Shown in pieces: positions 13,479 through 19,460 of a stretch of 61,787 nt of DNA; position 1 is the stretch's first letter; each line of letters starts with the position of its first letter. The notes under the pieces are model-generated. The model was not told the origin of the DNA and did no database searches. It saw only the letters and a list, made by a program, of their open reading frames with translations. Both the position numbers and the translations under genes were made by a program. The stretch spans positions 1-61,787 of the IMG/VR virus record IMGVR_UViG_3300025101_000028; one strand, written 5' to 3'. This stretch comes from a virus.

Positions 13479-13663
13479 GTTACCTCCACTAATTGTTTTG
13501 TATGAAAATGCCTTGTTATAGACATGTTTGTTATGGGAGAGATTTGCCACACACCCCCACTCATGTAGTAGGTGATGATGTAGATTTCGGGCATGACCTC
13601 GCTGTTGTATCTGTTAATTGCTCTCACCAGTTTACCTACTTTTAAATTCTTTTTGTTTCTCAT
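13469..13663 (-). CDS. VGDL-family small protein
   Basis: 64 residues, with a basic extension MRNKKN before LKVGKLVRAINRY. It ends VEVTCE at the junction. No strong ribosome site; its ATG overlaps the stop of the upstream gene (ATGA), so it probably depends on coupled translation. Confidence 0.7.
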   Translation of the reverse strand: MRNKKNLKVGKLVRAINRYNSEVMPEIYIITYYMSGGVWQISPITNMSITRHFHTKQLVEVTCE

Positions 13664-13821
13664 AATTTCACAACGTCATAAGTACACTTTGCACATATCT
13701 CACCTGTTTTAATCCAGTAGATAGTGTATGAGTTATAACGCAGATTGTAACGCATTACCATACCTATGTCCTTTCTTTCTAAGTATCCATGTAAATGGAC
13801 TAAATCTCCTGTTCTGAGCAT
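13660..13821 (-). CDS. VGDL-family small protein
   Basis: 53 residues, start at 13821 after AGGAGG. MLRTGDLVHLHGYLE, DIGMVMRYN and SYTIYWIKTG, with CAKC near the end. The stop forms a 4-nt ATGA overlap with the next gene rather than the 10-nt form. Confidence 0.75.
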   Translation of the reverse strand: MLRTGDLVHLHGYLERKDIGMVMRYNLRYNSYTIYWIKTGEICAKCTYDVVKL

Positions 13822-14000
13822 TTTTCCTCCTTTGTGAGTAAATCATCTTCAAATTCAACTGTTTCGTGTGTTCCACCATTATCGAAAAACCACCGAATAC
13901 GGTAGTAGGGATAGCCTACATTGTCCTCAAAGTCAACCTTGACTATTATTCCCATAGTCGCTATCTCCCACTTTGCCCATACTAAATCTCCTACTTGCAT
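13800..14000 (-). CDS. VGDL-family small protein
   Basis: 66 residues, TGGAGGAAGT before the ATG. MQVGDLVWAKWEIATMGIIVKV and YYRIRWFFDNG, then an acidic C-terminal end. It overlaps the next gene by 22 nt and the upstream one by 10 nt. Confidence 0.75.
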   Translation of the reverse strand: MQVGDLVWAKWEIATMGIIVKVDFEDNVGYPYYRIRWFFDNGGTHETVEFEDDLLTKEEKCSEQEI

Positions 14001-14164
14001 ACTTCCTCCACATGTTCGTTATGATAATGGTGTGTTCTCATAGTCTTTACGTTGTAACCTGTAAAGATCCACGATCCATTTGTTTTTAGACAGATCACGA
14101 TATTGCCCATTTGCCAATCGGTGTGCCTATTGTGTGTTATTATATATAAGTGTCCTACTTGCAT
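13991..14164 (-). CDS. VGDL-family small protein
   Basis: 57 residues, TGGAGGTGTT before the ATG. MQVGHLYIITHNRHTD, then GNIVICLKTNGSWIFTGYNV, ending VEEVCK. 10-nt overlaps on both sides. Confidence 0.75.
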   Translation of the reverse strand: MQVGHLYIITHNRHTDWQMGNIVICLKTNGSWIFTGYNVKTMRTHHYHNEHVEEVCK

Positions 14165-14349
14165 AACACCTCCAAATATTCTTCTGTCCACCATGTCGGT
14201 TTATCATCATTAATAAACTGCACTAAAAATGTTAGTTTGCCATAGCCATGACCTTTTTGATCCCAAATCTTTGATCCGACAATAAGACCTAAAGGACGTC
14301 GCTTTGGTAGATAAAAATCTTTTGTTCTTACTAGATCACCTACTTGCAT
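14155..14349 (-). CDS. VGDL-family small protein
   Basis: 64 residues, TGGAGGTACT before the ATG. MQVGDLVRTKDF, PLGLIVGSK and LTFLVQFIND, with WWTEEYLEVLCK at the end. The WWT..LEVLCK end is shared with the neighbouring 14340..14519 member, evidence of close duplication. Confidence 0.75.
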   Translation of the reverse strand: MQVGDLVRTKDFYLPKRRPLGLIVGSKIWDQKGHGYGKLTFLVQFINDDKPTWWTEEYLEVLCK

Positions 14350-14519
14350 AGTACCTCCAAACGACTTCGTGTCCACCAGCTTTTGTGTCCACTAGGGAAT
14401 AGAACCTCATACTTCCAATCGCCATTGTGGTGGACACCTGTGTCTATTATAAGACCAATAGCACCACTTTGACTAGGATGAAATGGGTTGTTTATTTGTA
14501 CTAAATAACCAATTTTCAT
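14340..14519 (-). CDS. VGDL-family small protein, first of chain
   Basis: 59 residues, TGGAGGTGCT before the ATG at 14519. MKIGYLVQINN, AIGLIIDTG and WKYEVLFPSG, ending SWWTRSRLEVLCK. It is the promoter-proximal gene of the ten-gene chain 14519 to 12816. Confidence 0.75.
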   Translation of the reverse strand: MKIGYLVQINNPFHPSQSGAIGLIIDTGVHHNGDWKYEVLFPSGHKSWWTRSRLEVLCK

Positions 14520-14554
14520 AGCACCTCCAAAAATAAATGATAATTATACTTGAC

Positions 14555-14598
14555 AATATAATATAAATGCGTTATAATGTCAAGGACAGAAATTGTCC
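14555..14598 (-). promoter_or_regulatory. promoter with GGWCA operator (drives ten-gene chain)
   Basis: TTGACA (14578-14583), 17 bp and TATATT (14555-14560). The operator GGACA-N5-TGTCC at 14584-14598 touches the -35 box. The TGA of the upstream gene is part of the TTGACA. Confidence 0.85.
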
Positions 14599-14792
14599 GT
14601 TTTCTTAAACCAACGAGTTTCACAATGAACTTTCCTATTACTTCCCACTTGTCTCAAGTAGACACCGTATTTACCGTAGCCACCAATGTCTACGACCAAA
14701 TAAAGTGTGCCGAGTATCGGATGAATTCTCAAACTATTTTTGAGATTACCGACCAACAAGTCTCCGACTTTAACATCTTTTCGTTCAAGCAT
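14580..14792 (-). CDS. VGDL-family small protein
   Basis: 70 residues with a short charged extension MLERKD before VKVGDLLVGN. TLYLVVDIGG and YGVYLRQVGS strands, and WFKKT near the end. GGAGAG upstream of the ATG. It has its own promoter-operator; its 3' end forms the operator of the chain promoter. Confidence 0.75.
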   Translation of the reverse strand: MLERKDVKVGDLLVGNLKNSLRIHPILGTLYLVVDIGGYGKYGVYLRQVGSNRKVHCETRWFKKTDNFCP

Positions 14793-14810
14793 ATCGCTCT
14801 CCTTTTATAT

Positions 14811-14853
14811 AATATAACACATGGGAAAAATAAATCAAGGACAAAAAATGTCC
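14811..14853 (-). promoter_or_regulatory. promoter with GGWCA operator
   Basis: TTGATT (14833-14838), 16 bp and TATATT (14811-14816) drive 14580..14792; perfect palindrome GGACA-N5-TGTCC at 14839-14853. Confidence 0.8.
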
Positions 14854-14857
14854 GTTT

Positions 14858-15028
14858 TTATATTTTTACAAACCAACGTGGTGGCATACGGGAAACCCTT
14901 CCTGTTACTATGTTCTTTACTCTTATAGTCACACCTGATAACTCGCCTATAACAATATAAACGTGCTTGTCTCTCTTATGATTTGTAAAAGTTAATAAGT
15001 CACCGACTTGATAGTTACACATTTTCAT
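14858..15028 (-). CDS. VGDL-family small protein
   Basis: 56 residues, start at 15028 with GAGGTGA upstream. MKMCNYQVGDLLTFTNHK, HVYIVIGEL and VTIRVKNIVTG, ending PPRWFVKI. Stands alone between two promoter-operators. Confidence 0.75.
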   Translation of the reverse strand: MKMCNYQVGDLLTFTNHKRDKHVYIVIGELSGVTIRVKNIVTGRVSRMPPRWFVKI

Positions 15029-15055
15029 TATTCACCTCGTTTGTTGTTCCTTTAT

Positions 15056-15098
15056 ATTATAACATGTTCGAGTAATCAGACAAGGACAAAAAATGACC
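15056..15098 (-). promoter_or_regulatory. promoter with GGWCA operator
   Basis: TTGTCT (15078-15083), 16 bp and TATAAT (15056-15061) drive 14858..15028; operator GGTCA-N5-TGTCC at 15084-15098. Confidence 0.8.
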
Positions 15099-15102
15099 GT
15101 TT

Positions 15103-15480
15103 TCAAACAATTACCAAATATTCCCTGTCGATTCCTAATTGACCAACGTCATGGTATCGTGTGTCACACCATTGGACAATCCAAAAGCCCTTGTGATTTT
15201 TGCTCTCAGCGACAACAAGTCCAAGACCAAGTTGTGGAACTGTTCTGTGTTGGACTAATTGGCCAATGGACATTTTTTGTCCGTTTTCGTACCCTATAGA
15301 AATGTCAAGTATTTTTTTCTCGAACCCTATAGAATTGTCAAGTTTTTGACATGTCAAGGGATTTTTGCTAATTTTATTTGTTTTCCACTTTGTAAACTTC
15401 CAAGCTGGGGACTTTGGTTGTACTGTGTTTAGTCCAGCTCTTTTTAAATACTCTAGTATGCTATCTATTTCTTCTGTCAT
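15103..15480 (-). CDS. possible fused VGDL-type protein
   Basis: 125 residues from the ATG at 15480 (GGAGG 9 nt upstream). The N-terminal part (MTEEIDSILEYLKRAG) is helical. The middle, about residues 42-68, is translated across the second pair of CTATAGGG elements and a GGWCA operator. The C-terminal part beginning MSIGQLVQH is a VGDL-family domain (GLGLVVAESK, WIVQWCD). Either this is a real fusion made by recombination across a promoter, or the C-terminal domain is expressed alone from an ATG inside the operator, which lacks a ribosome site. Confidence 0.55.
   Translation of the reverse strand: MTEEIDSILEYLKRAGLNTVQPKSPAWKFTKWKTNKISKNPLTCQKLDNSIGFEKKILDISIGYENGQKMSIGQLVQHRTVPQLGLGLVVAESKNHKGFWIVQWCDTRYHDVGQLGIDREYLVIV
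15268..15345 (-). repeat. GGWCA operator plus tandem CTATAGGG element (copy pair B)
   Basis: A perfect GGACA-N5-TGTCC palindrome at 15268-15282 is followed by two AATACTTGACATTTCTATAGGGT-type motifs with CCC at 15292 and 15325. It is the same block as at 803-893, but here it lies within an open frame and no -35/-10 pair follows the operator. Confidence 0.7.
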
Positions 15481-15533
15481 TTTGTTTTTTCCTCCAAATA
15501 TAATATAACACAAAATTAACACTTTGTCAAGTA

Positions 15534-15839
15534 TTATCGGGAAAAAAGATATGATTTAGTAACATTAGGATGGTCGTCTATATAATCTTCTATATCACTA
15601 TAGCTAACAATTTTTTTTAATTGATCTAATATCTCTTCCCAATATTCAACAGCAGACATGGTTTGCATAACTCTCTGCCTGTACTCAGAGCTTTCTGCTA
15701 AGCTTGAGTCTTTCACTTCTTCCCACACATCTAGATAATCCCACCAAGCACACATTAATTGTTCATCAATGAACAAATAATAAAGAACAGCTTGTTCTTT
15801 TGTAAGGTTTTGATTGATCGTTGGTTTTTTAAGATCCAT
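15534..15839 (-). CDS. hypothetical helical protein
   Basis: 101 residues from the ATG at 15839. Mainly alpha-helical and acidic, Trp/Tyr-rich (QLMCAWWDYLDVWEEV, SAVEYWEEILDQLKKIV). Not recognised. The start overlaps the end of the upstream gene by 11 nt. Confidence 0.65.
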   Translation of the reverse strand: MDLKKPTINQNLTKEQAVLYYLFIDEQLMCAWWDYLDVWEEVKDSSLAESSEYRQRVMQTMSAVEYWEEILDQLKKIVSYSDIEDYIDDHPNVTKSYLFSR

Positions 15840-16116
15840 CACAATCTTCTTCACTATTAATTTGAAAGAGGTCAGGGGGTAGTAGTGGGGCAGTAGGGTG
15901 GCAGATCTCCACCACACCGTTGTGGATCATTGCATCTAGTGCCTTGCAAGAGACCAATAGGGTAGTACCATCCGTGTAGGTAATCTCGTAGTTTGCTCTC
16001 CATGAAATTATAGGTACCTTGGCATCGAGTTGTCCAACCTCAATTACCTTGGTTATCACACCAATCCTATCATGATCTCTAATCAGAGTTCCAATCTTTA
16101 ATGCGTTCTTTTTCAT
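15829..16116 (-). CDS. VGDL-like protein, extended
   Basis: 95 residues. LKIGTLIRDHDRIGVITKVIEV at residues 6-27 is the family core; PIISWRANYEITYTDG gives the third strand. It has a longer C-terminal half with an acidic end. It lies outside the operator-controlled block and overlaps the protease gene by 38 nt. Confidence 0.65.
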   Translation of the reverse strand: MKKNALKIGTLIRDHDRIGVITKVIEVGQLDAKVPIISWRANYEITYTDGTTLLVSCKALDAMIHNGVVEICHPTAPLLPPDLFQINSEEDCDGS

Positions 16117-16798
16117 GCATTAGAGCCTCTCTAATTGTTTTTCTAGGTAAAACATCTAATCTACTAACCATCACCATTTGTGACATCGGCATCATACTGC
16201 CCTCATAAAAATTTGGAACCAATGGTATCGCTGTGACAATTCCCACAACTCTTCCAGCACTATCAAACACAACGGAACCGGATGAACCTGGCCATGCAAA
16301 TGATTGCATAATAATTTTGCTCTGATTTGAATCTGCAACCCATCCGTGTATGACAACATGACCAAGGTCACCCGGGAACCCGGAGTAGTAGAGCTCTTGT
16401 GCTGTTAGGCTGCTTTGTCTATTTACAAGATAGGGTGATGATGGCGTATTATCAAAATCACCATAAGGTTTTAGTATTGCAACATCTCTATAAAGATCTC
16501 TGTAGATAACTCTACAGGAAACAGTGTTTCCGTTTTGTTCTTGTAGAACATATTCTAAATTAGCATCGACAACATGTGCTGCTGTTATGACAAAAAATTC
16601 ATTATAATAGTGAAATAAGTTCCCTGAGCCGTGTCCTATAGCTTCATCATCCGTCATGACAACAATCTTGACGGATGTGGAGTGTGCTCGATTAATTCCT
16701 ATGTTCCAGCTATTAACTACCTTGCTTACTTCAAATTGAGAAACCTCGTCATCTCCATAATAGAATAGCTTACAGCTTAATAAAAATAACAACCACAT
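16079..16798 (-). CDS. trypsin-like serine protease, probable lipoprotein
   Basis: 239 residues from the ATG at 16798 (GGAGG upstream). The N-terminus MWLLFLLSC has a short hydrophobic stretch ending in a lipobox-like LLSC, so lipid attachment at Cys9 after export is likely. The trypsin-fold catalytic triad is visible: His75 in VITAAHVVD, Asp105 in RDVAILK and Ser173 in GSSGS, with the closing GRVVGIVTA strand. Family members cleave proteins outside the cytoplasm. A phage-encoded envelope protease could act in superinfection exclusion, lysis or virion maturation; the context does not decide. Confidence 0.85.
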   Translation of the reverse strand: MWLLFLLSCKLFYYGDDEVSQFEVSKVVNSWNIGINRAHSTSVKIVVMTDDEAIGHGSGNLFHYYNEFFVITAAHVVDANLEYVLQEQNGNTVSCRVIYRDLYRDVAILKPYGDFDNTPSSPYLVNRQSSLTAQELYYSGFPGDLGHVVIHGWVADSNQSKIIMQSFAWPGSSGSVVFDSAGRVVGIVTAIPLVPNFYEGSMMPMSQMVMVSRLDVLPRKTIREALMHEKERIKDWNSD

Positions 16799-16848
16799 GT
16801 AACTTGTTCCTCCACCTCTCATTAATAAATAGAGAGGAGTATCGGTTA

Positions 16849-17187
16849 TTACTTTGTTTCTCTATTATAATCATCTTGAAGTCTTACAACATCATCTATT
16901 TCAGGTGTTGAAACTTCTATTAGCTTCACATGAGATGAGTTAGGGGCACAGAATCGATGAATTGTCTTAGGTTGTATTCTTAGCGAATCGCCTTTTTCCA
17001 AAATCTGTATGTGTTTGTCTGCTCCTTTGACAATCAAGGTGCCTTCTAGAACATATATAGACTCATCTTTTACTTCGTGGTATTGAAGGGATAATTGGTG
17101 ACCAGCATTTATGTAAAGAATTTTACCTAAGTATTTGTCATTAATAGCCCAACGAATTTCATGTCCCCATGGCTTTTCAACTTTCAT
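16849..17187 (-). CDS. cupin, mannose-6-phosphate isomerase-like
   Basis: 112 residues from the ATG at 17187. MKVEKPWGHEIRW at the start, then GHQLSLQYHEVKDESIYVLEG and IQPKTIHRFCAP give the cupin metal site (His, Glu, His). It matches the C-terminal cupin domain of type II phosphomannose isomerase / mannose-1-phosphate guanylyltransferase. Sugar or sugar-nucleotide isomerisation is likely but the substrate is not certain. Confidence 0.8.
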   Translation of the reverse strand: MKVEKPWGHEIRWAINDKYLGKILYINAGHQLSLQYHEVKDESIYVLEGTLIVKGADKHIQILEKGDSLRIQPKTIHRFCAPNSSHVKLIEVSTPEIDDVVRLQDDYNRETK

Positions 17188-17200
17188 TTGTTCTCCTTTG

Positions 17201-17767
17201 TTAATTCCACAACACATAATCATCTACAATATTAACAGCGTTGTATCCATCAAAGTATTGCAGGTGTTCGTTGTTTGCGGTTGTTATAATTTTTTTATTG
17301 TCTAGCTTTATAAGATTAGCTACTTCATTGTTATTCAAATGATTTAAGTCTTGAAAAATTGTCACATCACTTGGAATAGTTTCATTATAATATAGTTTTA
17401 TTTTTTCGTAATTAAACTCGGATAGTAGTTTAAAACTATTTTTATCTATACTGTTGTTTATAGTTACTAGGGTCGCACTAGCTCTAACAATTGGTTTATC
17501 TGATTTTGTAGATAAGTCATTGATTGTTTTTGTTTTTTTATTTATAATGCCATTATAAGACTCTTCTAGAAGTTCTATATTATTTTTTAAATAATACCAG
17601 ATGAAATATAAATTTTTAATATTAAAATTCAAGTGTATTCTTTCTTTATCTAACAAAAAATACTCAAACAAGCTAAAGTGCGAATAAGGAATCCAAACCT
17701 CGTCATCTTTTAATATATAATTTATTAGTTCCTTGTAGTTCTCTTCAAACTCAACGTCAAATTTCAT
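17201..17767 (-). CDS. hypothetical protein
   Basis: 188 residues from the ATG at 17767, GGGAG 6 nt upstream and overlapping the previous stop (TGATG). Asn-, Lys- and Ile-rich. A helical N-terminal half contains IPYSHFSLFEYFLLDKE, and the C-terminal half alternates strands (IKLYYNETIP, VTIFQDL, KKIITTAN, AVNIVDDYVLW) like a Rossmann-type fold. No catalytic motif recognised. More AT-rich in codons than neighbours. Confidence 0.65.
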   Translation of the reverse strand: MKFDVEFEENYKELINYILKDDEVWIPYSHFSLFEYFLLDKERIHLNFNIKNLYFIWYYLKNNIELLEESYNGIINKKTKTINDLSTKSDKPIVRASATLVTINNSIDKNSFKLLSEFNYEKIKLYYNETIPSDVTIFQDLNHLNNNEVANLIKLDNKKIITTANNEHLQYFDGYNAVNIVDDYVLWN

Positions 17768-18189
17768 CAAGACTCCCATTTTGTTGTTTGTTCTAGCATG
17801 AACTTGTAGCACTCTTTTTGATCTACATCAATGCCTTCTCTAGATAAGAAGTCCAAACCAGTCCTCCAGTGATATAGCAGTGCTTGTATTTTTGTCATCT
17901 CATCAGATGGTCTTGATTGGCCGTTTCCAAAATGGTCATAATGTTCCCAAGCTTCACCAAGAACAGGAATTAATTCTAAAAGAGTCAACCAGTTGGTCTT
18001 TCTCCTTTTGTACATGACATGAGCAATATAAAAGTACTCATCATCAACAACCCAGTTTAACACAATAAAAGTTCTCGGGTGTTTGTTAGTTTTAATAATC
18101 TCACAGCAAAGATGCAAATCTAGTTCTTTTAAAATTCTATTGATTGCTTGTTTTATCTTCCTGCTGTTTGATGTGCTTGATAAAGTCAT
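17767..18189 (-). CDS. hypothetical protein
   Basis: 140 residues if started at the second of two adjacent ATGs (18189), 5 nt from GGAGG; the first ATG (18192) is only 2 nt away. Contains a beta segment (RTFIVLNWVVDDEYFYIAHVMY) and helical regions with Trp and His (HYDHFGNG, ALLYHWRTGLDFL). Not recognised. It overlaps the glutaredoxin gene by 53 nt. Confidence 0.65.
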   Translation of the reverse strand: MTLSSTSNSRKIKQAINRILKELDLHLCCEIIKTNKHPRTFIVLNWVVDDEYFYIAHVMYKRRKTNWLTLLELIPVLGEAWEHYDHFGNGQSRPSDEMTKIQALLYHWRTGLDFLSREGIDVDQKECYKFMLEQTTKWES

Positions 18190-18394
18190 CATATCCTCCA
18201 ATTAGCCTCTCACTACCATCAGTGTTCTCAGTTATAATAGGAACAGTTTTGTGGTCATAAGTTTCTTTTATATGATTAAGAACCCTTTCCTGGTTATCCA
18301 TTGGGTAGTAGTGAAATTCTAGTCCTTTTTCTTGCATAAAGTTTATAGCTCTTAAGCAGAAAATACACCATTTTAGTCCATAAATATTATACAT
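18137..18394 (-). CDS. glutaredoxin-like protein
   Basis: 85 residues with a WCIFC redox pair (Cys10, Cys13), the cis-Pro segment KTVPIIT and the GGYDDF motif near the C-terminus, all typical of glutaredoxins. It probably reduces disulfides in the cytoplasm and may serve as electron donor for the phage ribonucleotide reductase encoded at 48.8-50.7 kb. AAGGAT ribosome site. Confidence 0.85.
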   Translation of the reverse strand: MYNIYGLKWCIFCLRAINFMQEKGLEFHYYPMDNQERVLNHIKETYDHKTVPIITENTDGSERLIGGYDDFIKHIKQQEDKTSNQ

Positions 18395-18396
18395 GC

Positions 18397-18672
18397 TTAT
18401 CCTTTTAGTAATTGTTTTGTGTTTCTATTAATCTTTTCCATAATGTGAGATGGTGAACCTACAACTATTAGCTCTGTAAAGCCGCTAATTGCTGCCATTT
18501 TTACATTTGAAAATTTTATGTTTGGGTCCAGACCAAGATTCAATTTGCCTTCTTTTAAAAGGCCATTATGTTCCATAGATTCGGTAACCATAACTATATG
18601 GTTTGGATTTACTATAGCTTTATTAAGATACCACATTGAATCCACATTCGAGATCGTAATCAGTTCTAACAT
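18397..18672 (-). CDS. hypothetical protein, weakly FlbD-like
   Basis: 91 residues from the ATG at 18672 (AAGGAG upstream). The pattern LITISNVDSMWYLNKAIVNPNHIVMVTES followed by ELIVVGSPSHIMEKI loosely resembles small FlbD-type proteins (strand, linker, strand, V-helix), but this is by eye only. Confidence 0.55.
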   Translation of the reverse strand: MLELITISNVDSMWYLNKAIVNPNHIVMVTESMEHNGLLKEGKLNLGLDPNIKFSNVKMAAISGFTELIVVGSPSHIMEKINRNTKQLLKG

Positions 18673-18907
18673 TTTTAACTCCTTGTTTTTTAAAAACCCA
18701 ACGGGTGTCAACGCAATACTCTCCGTCATTAAAAAGAATAATGCATTCGCTTGAACCAAAGTAGTCTTTAAACACACCTACTTTTGGTTCTTGTGTTATT
18801 GAAAAAGTAAATGGGATGTGCATTTGTCCATCTTCTTCTTCTCTTGTGTACAAGACTCTATAAGATCCTGTTGGCACATGGACCAAATCACCCATCTTGA
18901 ATTTCAT
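18623..18907 (-). CDS. VGDL-like protein
   Basis: 94 residues beginning MKFKMGDLVHVPTGSYRVLYT. It contains long beta segments (IPFTFSITQEPKVGVF, CIILFNDGEYCVDTRWVF). The GDLV start and the DTRWV strand place it near the family, with a longer insert. It overlaps the downstream gene by 50 nt. Confidence 0.65.
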   Translation of the reverse strand: MKFKMGDLVHVPTGSYRVLYTREEEDGQMHIPFTFSITQEPKVGVFKDYFGSSECIILFNDGEYCVDTRWVFKKQGVKNVRTDYDLECGFNVVS

Positions 18908-19184
18908 TTTCTTTCTCCTCTAGTTTGGCTCTTGTGTCTTGAAGGCCGTTAAGAATAAGATAACAATCTTCTAGTATTTGATCGGCCTTTGCTAGTTTGA
19001 CTCTAGCAAAGTGAATGGATTCGATGTTTTTCTTTGGGTCTCCAGTACCAGTGTCTAGTTGGTTCTGAAGGTTGATAATTTCTTGATACGCCATGTCTAG
19101 ATCTATAGCTGCTCTGGACATAATTTCAGCAGTTTCTGATTCCACTTGGTCTAGCTCTACTGTGTATGCAATTTTAACTCTCAT
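18888..19184 (-). CDS. hypothetical coiled-coil protein
   Basis: 98 residues, helical throughout after the first strand (MRVKIAYTVELDQV). Heptad-like stretches (AYQEIINLQNQLD, LAKADQILEDCYLILNGLQDTRAKLEEKENEI) suggest a coiled coil. GGAGG upstream. Function unknown. Confidence 0.65.
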   Translation of the reverse strand: MRVKIAYTVELDQVESETAEIMSRAAIDLDMAYQEIINLQNQLDTGTGDPKKNIESIHFARVKLAKADQILEDCYLILNGLQDTRAKLEEKENEIQDG

Positions 19185-19185
19185 C

Positions 19186-19449
19186 TTAACCTCCTAAGTT
19201 TTGATATAATGTGTTTAAAACTAGAGCAACAAATCCTGTTCCGATTGTCCATATTACTTTTGACATTGAGTCTTTCCAGTTTTCTATTGCCCTAAGTCTT
19301 GCATAAATCCCTTGGTCGGGATTATAAATAGCTTCATTGATTTTTTTTACGTCCTCGTGCATTTCTTCTTGCTTTTCTGCCATTCGTTCTAGATTGTTTT
19401 TCATTTCAATTATAGAAGTTAACAGGTTTTGCATTTGTTCATCAGTCAT
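19186..19449 (-). CDS. coiled-coil protein with C-terminal membrane anchor
   Basis: 87 residues. Residues 1-45 are a heptad-rich helix (MQNLLTSIIEMKNNLERMAEKQEEM). A conserved-looking linker (PDQGIYARLRAIENWKDSMSKV) is followed by one hydrophobic span (VIWTIGTGFVALVLNTLY). The layout resembles XhlA-type lysis accessory proteins, but the endolysin gene lies 4 kb away and the assignment is tentative. Confidence 0.65.
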   Translation of the reverse strand: MTDEQMQNLLTSIIEMKNNLERMAEKQEEMHEDVKKINEAIYNPDQGIYARLRAIENWKDSMSKVIWTIGTGFVALVLNTLYQNLGG

Positions 19450-19460
19450 GTGTTGTTCCT

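Noticed and set aside
383-15282. GGWCA palindromes as a CRISPR array or transposon ends
   Set aside because: Spacing ranges from about 170 bp to 2.6 kb with genes between copies, there are no uniform spacers or cas genes, and each copy is tied to a promoter.
17201-17767. PIN-type toxin or ribonuclease
   Set aside because: The fold pattern is loosely alike but conserved acidic residues could not be placed, and no antitoxin-like partner is adjacent.
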